Origin: Candidatus Marispirochaeta associata
Lineage (GTDB): Bacteria; Spirochaetota; Spirochaetia; JC444; Marispirochaetaceae
DNA length: 64,000 nucleotides
Direction: 5' to 3'
Assembly: GCA_001749745.1 (NCBI GenBank)
Contig: JWTM01000101.1
Coordinates: 124,001 to 188,000 of the forward strand
Numbering within the stretch: position 1 is the stretch's first letter; the number at the start of each line of letters is the position of its first letter. The notes under the pieces are model-generated. The model made no database searches. It saw nothing but the letters and a program-made list of their open reading frames with translations, and had not been told where the DNA came from. Below, piece by piece: positions 25,998-33,603 of this stretch. Position numbers and translations under genes: made by a program.

Positions 25998-28745
25998 ATG
26001 AAAGAGAACATTCGCGGAGTACTGATTGACGGTGATCTGATCTTTAGGGGGGCTGGGGGTAAACCAGCCGAGGAAATCGCAGCGGTTATCGCGGCTCTCG
26101 GAGAGCACGAGGTCCGGGTAGCGATCGTCGCCCGGACCGACCGGGAGGTCGAGTTCTCCCGCGACCACGCTCTCGTCACCCCCGATCCGGGCCTCTGCCG
26201 GCGGTCGGACGGGGTCGATCTCGACTATTTCTCCCGGCTGATGAGGGTTCCCTCTTTTCATCTAATCTATTTGGGCGAGGATGAGGCGACCCTACGGCGC
26301 GTACGCGGCGCGGGCGCTCATATCCTCGCGATCGGCGATCCGGGGAGAGCGTCGGGAGCGGATATCCTCAGGAGATACCCTCTCTCGGTGATCGACATTC
26401 CCTCCCTGCTGCGTTCGGGCAGGCCTGAGCGCAATCCCGTCGATGAGGTGAGCATCATCGAATCCTTTCCCGACGCCGAGAGGCCGGGCTACTGGGAGAC
26501 CCTCTTCTCCCTGACCAACGGCTACCTCGGTCTCCGCGGCGATCACGAGGAGCTGACGCTGGCGGAGAACGATCAGCCGGCGCTCTTCATCAACGGGGTT
26601 TACGAGTACCGCCCCTACCGGCATGTCGTCAGCTTTCCCGGATACCCCGACGGCTTTCACGGACTGGTCAATCTCATGCGCATCACCGGGATCGAGTGGC
26701 GTCTCGGGGAGGGACGCATTACGCCCTTCGCGTCCGGTGTTTCAGAATACCGCCGTTACCTCGACCTGCAGCGGGGGCTGCTTCGCAAGGAGTATCTCGT
26801 CGACGAGGCCGCGAGCGGGACGAAGGTGCGGATCGAATCCGAGCGCTTTGTGTCGCGGGCCGAACTGAATCTCGCCGCCCAGCGGTACGCCCTTACCGTC
26901 GTCGATGGGGGCGGGACGGCCGGGGTGAAGGTCGCCTTCGAGCTTCCGGTTCCCAGCCGTCACTTCCCTGAAGAGTATCGCCGGGATCTCATTTGCCGCG
27001 GCGATGCCGGCAGGATGGAGATCGGATTCGCGACGCGTGCCTCGGGTATCGAGGTCCTACTCGCGGCCGCCTGCCGTCTGACGGTAAACGGCAGGGAGAT
27101 TCCCCTCGTCTGGCGCGAAGAGGCCGACGGAGTTTTCGCGAGCGTCGAACTCGAGCTGCAGCGCGGCGACGAGGCCGTGTTCGAGCGCTACGCCCGCTTA
27201 TCCTCCTCCGTGGACGAGACGCTGGTTCCCGGGGAGGAGGAGTGCCGCAAACCGGAACCCGCCGGCCTGCCTGCCTCGGGCTGGGGGGCCGCGTTGGCCG
27301 AGCACGAAGCCGCCTGGAGTCGACTCCGGGAGCACGGTGCAGCCGCGATCAGCGGCGCCCCAGAGGACCAGCAGGCCCTCGCCTTCTCTCTCTTCCAGCT
27401 GCTGCAGAACTGTCCCGCCGACGGTCGGCGTTCGGTATCGGCCACCGGCGTCACCGGCGACGGGTACGCCGGACACATCTTCTGGGATACGGAGATGTAT
27501 ATGGTGCCCTGCTATTCCCATACGGCGCCCGAGCTGGCGCGGGGAGTACTGCATTACCGCTATCTGTTGCTGGAGAAGGCCCGTGAACGGGCGCGCCAGC
27601 TGGACGGGCGGGGAGCGCTCTACGCCTGGAATTCGATCGACGGGAGCGAATGCGGGGTCGTCTTCGAGGCTTCGACCGCGGAATACCATATCAACTCGGC
27701 CGTCGCCTACGCCGTCTGGTACTACGCCACCGTAACGCAGGACCGGGAGTTCCTGCTGAGCCATGGCGCGGAGATCGTCTTCGAGACCGCCCGCTTCCTC
27801 TTCGATCTGGGGCACTACTCCGCCGAGCGCGGCGGCGCCTTCTGTATCTCCGCCGTCTGCGGACCCGATGAGTACGCCTGCGGCGTCGACAACAACTATT
27901 ATACCAACCGGATGGCGCAGTGGCATTTCACGTATGCCGCTCGTCTGTGGGAAAGTCTCGGCGCAGAGTGCGCGTCCCTCGCCGGACGTATAGGACTGAC
28001 GGAGAGCGAGGTCGACGCCTGGGCGCGGGCGGCTGAGGCCGTCTACTTGCCGCGCAGCGCGGAACTGGGAATCTGCATGCAGGACGACGGCTATCTCGGC
28101 CGGAAGCCGGTCGATATGGAGACGATTCCCTTCAATTACGATATCCGGGAGCTCTTTCATCCCCTGAACCTCTGGCGCATGCAGGTGACCAAGCAGGCGG
28201 ATGTGCTGCTCGCGCTCTATCTCTTCTCCGGGGAGTATTCCACCGCAGAGATCGAGCGCAACTACCTCTATTACGAACCGCGCACTAACCACGGATCCTC
28301 CCTCTCCCCGGCGATCCATTCCGTCACCGCTGCCGCGATCGGCAGGATGGATGAGGCGCTGGAGTTCTTTCGCGCCTCGGCCAGGATGGATCTCGACGAT
28401 TTCAAGGGCAACACCGCTAAAGGCGTCCATACCGCCGCCTGCGGCGGAACATGGCTGGCGCTGGTAGCAGGTTATGGCGGCTTGCGGATCGACGAGTCGG
28501 GATATCGCCTCGATCCGGTCTGTCCGGACGAGTGGGACGGGTACCGCTTCAGACTGCGCCAGGGTGAAGCGGTTATGGAGGTCGCGGTCGATGCGAATAT
28601 GGCGGCTTATACCCTCCGGCAAGGGGAATCTTTCTCTTTTCGGCATGGTTCGAGACCGGTTTTGTTAAAGAAGGAGAGCCTGAGTAGTTGCGGGTTTCCT
28701 CTGCGACAGAGCGACGTACGGCGCGAAGATTCCCGCATCCATTGA
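25998..28745 (+). CDS. GH65 glycoside phosphorylase-type enzyme fused to a cap-less HAD domain
   Basis: 915 residues. Residues 1 to about 145 look like a shortened HAD fold: GVLIDGDLIF with a DxD motif, VAIVART, and IYLGEDEATLRRVRGAGAHILAIG, resembling beta-phosphoglucomutase without its cap. The rest is GH65: GYWETLFSLTNGYLGLRG, GHIFWDTEMY, and CGPDEYACGVDNNYYTN with Glu625 as the expected catalytic acid, then KQADVLLALYLF and HGSSLSP. GH65 members phosphorolyse alpha-glucosides (maltose, trehalose, kojibiose, nigerose) or hydrolyse them. The fusion would link release of beta-glucose 1-phosphate to its isomerisation if the HAD part is active. ATG at 25998 has GGAG 6 nt upstream; a GTG at 25986 is the alternative. 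Confidence 0.88.
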   Translation: MKENIRGVLIDGDLIFRGAGGKPAEEIAAVIAALGEHEVRVAIVARTDREVEFSRDHALVTPDPGLCRRSDGVDLDYFSRLMRVPSFHLIYLGEDEATLRRVRGAGAHILAIGDPGRASGADILRRYPLSVIDIPSLLRSGRPERNPVDEVSIIESFPDAERPGYWETLFSLTNGYLGLRGDHEELTLAENDQPALFINGVYEYRPYRHVVSFPGYPDGFHGLVNLMRITGIEWRLGEGRITPFASGVSEYRRYLDLQRGLLRKEYLVDEAASGTKVRIESERFVSRAELNLAAQRYALTVVDGGGTAGVKVAFELPVPSRHFPEEYRRDLICRGDAGRMEIGFATRASGIEVLLAAACRLTVNGREIPLVWREEADGVFASVELELQRGDEAVFERYARLSSSVDETLVPGEEECRKPEPAGLPASGWGAALAEHEAAWSRLREHGAAAISGAPEDQQALAFSLFQLLQNCPADGRRSVSATGVTGDGYAGHIFWDTEMYMVPCYSHTAPELARGVLHYRYLLLEKARERARQLDGRGALYAWNSIDGSECGVVFEASTAEYHINSAVAYAVWYYATVTQDREFLLSHGAEIVFETARFLFDLGHYSAERGGAFCISAVCGPDEYACGVDNNYYTNRMAQWHFTYAARLWESLGAECASLAGRIGLTESEVDAWARAAEAVYLPRSAELGICMQDDGYLGRKPVDMETIPFNYDIRELFHPLNLWRMQVTKQADVLLALYLFSGEYSTAEIERNYLYYEPRTNHGSSLSPAIHSVTAAAIGRMDEALEFFRASARMDLDDFKGNTAKGVHTAACGGTWLALVAGYGGLRIDESGYRLDPVCPDEWDGYRFRLRQGEAVMEVAVDANMAAYTLRQGESFSFRHGSRPVLLKKESLSSCGFPLRQSDVRREDSRIH

Positions 28746-28827
28746 TGCGCATTGATCTACCATAGCGGTGCTTTGAGATGATTTCAAATAAGAGGTGTAC
28801 TATTCATAAGGGTGCGGGCGACAAACC

Positions 28828-29679
28828 CTATTTCCTACCCTTACCGAGACGGCCGCGGAGAGCGCTGCTCGCCAGTAGTCCGGCCAGGGTTATTACAAAG
28901 GGCGCGGCCAGGAGCAGGGAGTCGGGAACGCCGCTGATGCCCTGAAAGCTGGTGGCCGCCGCCCCGGCCGCGGCGAAGAGGAGCACCGTACCCAGGAGCC
29001 CCGCGGGTCTGCCGGCGGCGATGTAGAGGGCCACCAGGGCTATCCAGCCCCGGCCGCCGGTCATGTTGGGCACGTAGGCACCGATATCCAGCGACAGGAG
29101 TGCTCCGGCGGCGCCGCAGCCGATGCCCGATAGAGTAAGGGCGATTAAGCGGATTCGTTTCAGCGAGGCGCCGAAGGTCTCCAGGTTTTCCTCCGACTCT
29201 CCGGCGCTTATCAATAGGTGCCCCGCCCGGCTTTTGCGCAGCATATAGGCCATCAGCACGAAGGCCGCCGCCGCGAGGAGAAATCCCGCAGTGCTGTTGC
29301 CGGACGGAAATGTCCTGTTGGCGATCATCTCCGGGCGCAGCACGCCCTTGCTCCCGAATCCGACCTGGCTGGCGATCCCGACCAGCCCGGCGGCTGCCAG
29401 GTTGAGTCCCAGACCGCTCAGGAAGATGTTCGACTCCAGGGATTGTACCGTCCAGGCAAAGATGGCCGCCGCGGCTCCGGCTACAAGGGCGGCGGTAAGT
29501 ACCCCGAGAAGCCACGAGCCGGTGGCGGCGGAAGCGAGGAAACCTGCGAATGCGCCGACGATCATCAGCCCCTCGAGGCCGATATTGAGGACCCCCGCCC
29601 GAAAGGGGAGGTAGCCTGCGGTGGCGGCCAGTAAGAGGGGCGGAATCGATTTTATCATAGTCTCCAACATTGCCGACAT
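28828..29679 (-). CDS. rfuD: Riboflavin ABC transporter permease RfuD
   Basis: 283 residues, strongly hydrophobic with about eight or more membrane segments. Contains FRAGVLNIGLEGLMIVGAF, the conserved loop of BPD_transp_2 permeases of BMP-type (nucleoside/riboflavin) transporters. It pairs with RfuC to form the membrane pore. Last gene of the riboswitch-controlled operon; GAGGAGG precedes the ATG and 13 bp separate it from rfuC. Assignment to riboflavin rests on the FMN riboswitch upstream and the spirochaete RfuABCD precedent. Confidence 0.82.
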   Translation of the reverse strand: MSAMLETMIKSIPPLLLAATAGYLPFRAGVLNIGLEGLMIVGAFAGFLASAATGSWLLGVLTAALVAGAAAAIFAWTVQSLESNIFLSGLGLNLAAAGLVGIASQVGFGSKGVLRPEMIANRTFPSGNSTAGFLLAAAAFVLMAYMLRKSRAGHLLISAGESEENLETFGASLKRIRLIALTLSGIGCGAAGALLSLDIGAYVPNMTGGRGWIALVALYIAAGRPAGLLGTVLLFAAAGAAATSFQGISGVPDSLLLAAPFVITLAGLLASSALRGRLGKGRK

Positions 29680-29692
29680 CGCTAAAACCTCC

Positions 29693-30691
29693 TCATTCCC
29701 CGGCCCCGTCGCCGGCGGTAATGGCGATAAAGACCGCCGCTTGTAGCAAGAGGCTCATCTCTGTGGAGAGTCCCGAATCCATTACGGCGCTCGTCAGACC
29801 CTGGGTCAGATAGGCGAAGAAGAGGGCCGCCGGCAGGATCATCGCCGGTCGGTAGCGGGCGATCAGGGCCACGGCGATCCCGTTCCAGCCGATCCCGAAG
29901 CTTCCCCCCTGAACCGCGGCTCCGTAGGCCCCCAGGCTCAGCAGGCCTCCCGCCAGACCGCAGAGAGCTCCGGAGGCGGCCATGGCGCCGCTGCGGTAGC
30001 GGCCCACCGCCACTCCGGCGAAGCGGGCGAAGCGGTGGTTGGCCCCGGTCAGGCGCAGCTCGAAGCCGGCCAGGCTTCTGCGGTTGACGAACCACCAGGC
30101 GGCGGCTGCAAGGAGCGCGATAAAGAGGGCCGCCGTCAATTGGGAGGGGGGCAGAAGCCTGCTCAGCCGGTAGACTGCCGGAATCTTCTCCGTCTGCAGC
30201 AGATAGCTCTCCGGATCCCGCAGGGGGACCGCAATCAGATAGTCGATCACCGGAATCAGCGCGCTCGATACGAGATAGGAGGAGATCAGCTCGTCCGCCC
30301 CCAACTTCTCCCGGGCGATGCCGGAGATCCAGCCGATGATTCCTCCCCCGAGGAGCCCAAACAAGAGGGCGACCGGAATCAAGAGCGCCGGCGGCAGGGC
30401 GGGCAGACGCAGGATCAGCAACACGGGCAGCAGCGAGCCGAGATAGGCCTGACCCTCGCCGCCGAGGTTGAAGGAGCCTGAGCTCATGGCCGCGGCGATC
30501 CCGATGCCGCTGATCGTCAAGAGCGAAGCCGAAGCCAGGAGGTTGCCGAAGGCGAAGGAGGAGAGCAGCGGGCCGATAAGGGTATCCCTCAGGGCTACCG
30601 CCGGCCGGGGAGAGATGATTAGCATCCCCAGAAAGAGCAGGATGATTCCGCCGCTTAAGGTGAGCGCCTTGGGTTCGATGCGCAGTTTCAC
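29693..30691 (-). CDS. rfuC: Riboflavin ABC transporter permease RfuC
   Basis: 332 residues with repeated hydrophobic helices and SGSFNLGGEGQAYLGSLLPV, the conserved loop of the partner permease in BMP-type transporters. The ATG overlaps the TGA of the ATPase gene by 4 bp (ATGA), so translation is coupled. It forms a heterodimeric channel with RfuD in the cytoplasmic membrane. A purine-nucleoside permease would look similar, so the substrate comes from context. Confidence 0.82.
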   Translation of the reverse strand: MKLRIEPKALTLSGGIILLFLGMLIISPRPAVALRDTLIGPLLSSFAFGNLLASASLLTISGIGIAAAMSSGSFNLGGEGQAYLGSLLPVLLILRLPALPPALLIPVALLFGLLGGGIIGWISGIAREKLGADELISSYLVSSALIPVIDYLIAVPLRDPESYLLQTEKIPAVYRLSRLLPPSQLTAALFIALLAAAAWWFVNRRSLAGFELRLTGANHRFARFAGVAVGRYRSGAMAASGALCGLAGGLLSLGAYGAAVQGGSFGIGWNGIAVALIARYRPAMILPAALFFAYLTQGLTSAVMDSGLSTEMSLLLQAAVFIAITAGDGAGE

Positions 30692-32181
30692 TTCTCCTCC
30701 CCAATGCCGAGCATCGCCCGGCCGATTCGGTCCCGATCGAACTCATGCCGGCTGAACCGGGCGTTTATGCGCCCTCCGTAGACGACGAGCAGCCGGTCGG
30801 CTATCTCGAGCACCTCGTCGATATCGCTGGCTAAAAGCAGCACCCCCGTCCCGTTCTCTTTCAGTTGTATGATGCGTCCGTAGATCTCGTTCCGGCTGCG
30901 TATATCCAGGCCCCAGGCGGGTTCGCAAAGGATGGCCAGGCCTTGCGCCTCGGCCAGCTCCCGACCCAGGATCAGCCGCTGCAGCATTCCCCCCGAGAGG
31001 GTTCGCGCCGGCGCCCGGGGCGATACCTCCAGGTCGTACTCGGCCAGCAGTTCGGCGGTATGCCCCGCGAGAGCCCTCTCAGTAAGCACTCCGCGTCGGC
31101 TCAGGCGCCTCCGGGCCAGAACCGCGCCGTTTTCGGCGACGCTCAGATTCAGCGCGGCGCCGCGGCTGACCCGGTCGGACGGGACGAGTATGATTCCAGC
31201 CTCCCGCAATGCGTTCTCGTCGGCGGGGTAGGGCCGCTCCCCTTCCAGGATCAGTCGTCCCCGGTCGAGGGAACAGCGGGCGCCTAAAATTCCTTCCAAT
31301 GAGTCGAGGCCGTTCTCGCGGATGCCGCTGACGGCGAGGATTTCTCCCCGGTAGAGCTCGAAATCGATATCCCTCAAGGAGCCTTCCCTGGATTCGTAGC
31401 CCAGCTTATCCGCCTTCAGGCAGACCACGCTCTCTTCGGAGTCGATGGTCCCCGGCGGAGAGGGGCGCACGACTGAGTCGCTACCGCTCCCCATCAATAG
31501 TCGGGAGACATCCTCGATCGGCATCTCGTTCGGACAGCTTGTCGCCACGGTCGCGCCGCGCCGCAGCAGGGTCATCCGGTCGAGGCGATTGTGTATCTCC
31601 CTGATTTTGTGGGAGACCAGTACAATTCCCATCCCTTCTGCGGCTAGTTCTTCCAGGAGGGCGAAGAGGCGTTCGGTCTCTAAGGGAGTAAAGGAGGTGG
31701 TCGGTTCATCCAGAATCAGGAACTCAGGGCGGCTCAAGAGAGCCCCCAGGATCGCGGCGGCGGTTATAAGGTTGGACGGGATCTCGCTCCCCCGACTCTC
31801 CAGGGGCAGGTCGACCTGAAGCCGCCGGCTCAAGTCGTTGATCGCCTCGGCGGACTCCTCTGTTCCCCGGGGGATGCAGAGGTGCAGATACTCGCCCACC
31901 GTCAAGGAGGGAATGAGTCGCGGATGCTGAGGCACCAGCGCTATCCCCGCATCTATCGCCTTCCGGGGATCGAGCCTGGTCGGTTTGTCGTCGATCAGGA
32001 TCTCTCCCGCGTCGGGTTTAGCCCGTCCGGCGATGCAGCGGATCAAGGTTGTCTTGCCGGAGCCGTTCTCCCCCAGGAGACCGTGGATCTCGCCCAATTT
32101 CAGGCTGATCCCGGCCTTGTCCAAGGCGACTACCTCGCCGCGGTGAAAGAGTTTGCTTATTTCTCGGGCCTCGATCCGCAT
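30688..32181 (-). CDS. rfuB: Riboflavin ABC transporter ATPase RfuB (two fused ATPase domains)
   Basis: 497 residues with two nucleotide-binding domains. Domain 1 has an intact Walker A (GENGSGKTT), Walker B (FLILDEPT) and switch His (VSHK), but its signature is degenerate (SNLITAAAIL in place of LSGG). Domain 2 has lost Walker A (GIRENGLDS) and the switch His, yet keeps LSGGMLQRL. Together they should build one working ATP site and one dead site, as in other BMP/sugar-type ATPases. The stop overlaps the start of rfuC. It follows rfuA by 13 bp. Confidence 0.85.
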   Translation of the reverse strand: MRIEAREISKLFHRGEVVALDKAGISLKLGEIHGLLGENGSGKTTLIRCIAGRAKPDAGEILIDDKPTRLDPRKAIDAGIALVPQHPRLIPSLTVGEYLHLCIPRGTEESAEAINDLSRRLQVDLPLESRGSEIPSNLITAAAILGALLSRPEFLILDEPTTSFTPLETERLFALLEELAAEGMGIVLVSHKIREIHNRLDRMTLLRRGATVATSCPNEMPIEDVSRLLMGSGSDSVVRPSPPGTIDSEESVVCLKADKLGYESREGSLRDIDFELYRGEILAVSGIRENGLDSLEGILGARCSLDRGRLILEGERPYPADENALREAGIILVPSDRVSRGAALNLSVAENGAVLARRRLSRRGVLTERALAGHTAELLAEYDLEVSPRAPARTLSGGMLQRLILGRELAEAQGLAILCEPAWGLDIRSRNEIYGRIIQLKENGTGVLLLASDIDEVLEIADRLLVVYGGRINARFSRHEFDRDRIGRAMLGIGEEK

Positions 32182-32194
32182 CGGCTATTTGCTT

Positions 32195-33235
32195 CTATTG
32201 AGGAATGGAGACGGCGCCGGAACGGAGCTGGGTCAGGTGTTCCTCCAGGTCCTCGCGCACGGAAGCGGGGATATACTCCTCGTAGGCCGGATGATCCTGA
32301 ACGAAGCCGATATAGCCGTCGGAAATCCCCACCGTCCGGGCACTGCCGAACTCAAGCTCTCCGGTGAGCGCCTCCCGGGTCAGCTCGTAGGCGGCCCGAT
32401 CGAGTTCGATCTTGGTGCTCCCCAGGACAATCCCGGGGGCGACATCGTAGCCGGAGGAGTCGAACCAGAGGACTCCCTTATCGTTCTCCTTGGCGGCGGC
32501 GACGACGCCCTGATTGGCTCCGCCGGAGATGGCCAGAATGATGTCGCTTCCGGAGCGGTAGATATCCCGGGCGAGCTCGGAACCCTTCCCGGCGTCGTAC
32601 CAGTTGCCCACCACCCGGAAGTCGAGCTCCGCTTCGCCGGCGGCGGCCTTGGCCCCCATTAGATAGCCCGGACGGATGGAGCGGGTCATATCGGGATACT
32701 CCTGGCCCGCCACCAGGCCTACCTTGACGCCGCCTTCGGGGCGAAACTCCCGCGCCATGAGGCCGGCGAAGTAGCCGGCCAGGTAGGCCTGTTCGGTCTG
32801 GTTGAAGCGGAAGGTGTAGAGGGAGTCGTTCCCCTCTAAGAATCCGTCCAGTACCAGGAAGCGGGCCTCGGGATAGCTCATGGAGACCTCGTTGCAGATC
32901 TCCGGCATGGCCGGATTCGAGGTGACGATCAGGTCGTACTTTTTCGAGGCGGCCAGACCGGTCACCTTGGTAAGCCATTCGCCCTGGTTGAAGCCTCCCT
33001 CAACGACGGTGCTCTCGGCTTCGGGCATCTCGGCCACGGCCTTTTCGACGCCGGCCACCATCATCTCGTAGGTAGGGCTTCCGGCGACGACGCCGGGGAC
33101 GAAAACGGCGATGGAGCGGATCTCACCGTTCCGGGATTCTTCCTCCTGGGCTCCTTCGGCGAAGAGAGCGCCGGCGAAGAGGCTGAGGACGCATAAAAGG
33201 GTGAAAAAACGGAAAAGGGTGTGCTTGGAAATCAT
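32195..33235 (-). CDS. rfuA: Riboflavin-binding protein RfuA (BMP family)
   Basis: 346 residues. Signal peptide MISKHTLFRFFTLLCVLSLFAGALFA with a likely cut before EGAQEEE. The mature part is a BMP (PnrA/Med-like) binding protein: AVFVPGVVAGSPTYEMMVAGVE, DLIVTSNPA, AYLAGYFAGLMA, VGLVAGQEYPDMTRSIRPGY and ISGGANQGVVAAA. It should capture riboflavin and hand it to RfuBCD. No cysteine is in lipobox position, unlike the lipoprotein described in Treponema, so it may be free in the periplasm. GGAGG sits 7 nt before the ATG. The FMN riboswitch lies 83 nt upstream. Confidence 0.85.
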   Translation of the reverse strand: MISKHTLFRFFTLLCVLSLFAGALFAEGAQEEESRNGEIRSIAVFVPGVVAGSPTYEMMVAGVEKAVAEMPEAESTVVEGGFNQGEWLTKVTGLAASKKYDLIVTSNPAMPEICNEVSMSYPEARFLVLDGFLEGNDSLYTFRFNQTEQAYLAGYFAGLMAREFRPEGGVKVGLVAGQEYPDMTRSIRPGYLMGAKAAAGEAELDFRVVGNWYDAGKGSELARDIYRSGSDIILAISGGANQGVVAAAKENDKGVLWFDSSGYDVAPGIVLGSTKIELDRAAYELTREALTGELEFGSARTVGISDGYIGFVQDHPAYEEYIPASVREDLEEHLTQLRSGAVSIPQ

Positions 33236-33318
33236 ATACCTGCCTCCAAAGGGCTTCGGGGCAGATGAGAGAAACTAGAGCGGGCCTAAGAGGACGGAAC
33301 GCCCCTAGGCTGGTTCTA

Positions 33319-33460
33319 TTTTCTTCTCCCATCCAGACTTTCACTGTCGGTTCCGGAATTGCGCCGGATCCCCCCGATAGCAACGCCAACGGCGCGGGAG
33401 TATCGGGATTGCGGACTATAACCGCCGGTCGGGACATATAAGTCCCTCCCTCGAAGAAAA
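33319..33460 (-). promoter_or_regulatory. FMN riboswitch (RFN element)
   Basis: On the reverse strand TTTTCTTC (33460-33453) and GAAGAAAA (33326-33319) make a perfect 8-bp closing stem. Inside are the invariant blocks GACCGGCGGT near the 5' side and CCGACAGTGAAAGTCTGG followed by ATGGGAGAAG at the 3' side, the sequence hallmarks of the RFN element. FMN binding should switch off the rfu operon. Downstream (33318-33236) a GCCTAGGGG/CCTCTTAGGC hairpin and a CCTC able to pair with the rfuA GGAGG suggest control of translation rather than termination, as no T-run follows. Confidence 0.95.
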
Positions 33461-33474
33461 TATTATTTTATCGA

Positions 33475-33503
33475 ATACTACTCATTTCTGGCCCGGATGT
33501 CAA
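33475..33503 (-). promoter_or_regulatory. Sigma-70 promoter of the rfu operon
   Basis: Perfect TTGACA (33503-33498), 17-bp spacer, TAGTAT (33480-33475). Start point near 33468, about 8 nt before the riboswitch closing stem, which fits the expected layout. Confidence 0.75.
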
Positions 33504-33504
33504 C

Positions 33505-33534
33505 TTGACCCTCATCATCCTCTAATGGTAGGTT
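33505..33534 (+). promoter_or_regulatory. Possible promoter for prs
   Basis: TTGACC, 18-bp spacer, TAGGTT. The -10 is weak but the same hexamer serves the tRNA-Thr promoter. Start near 33541 would leave about 63 nt before the TTG start of prs. Confidence 0.4.
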
Positions 33535-33603
33535 CAACGGGTATTCGTGGAGGACTCCTATCCTAGCGCTCTCCTTAAGGCGCACGACTCATGGGGACTA
33601 TCT

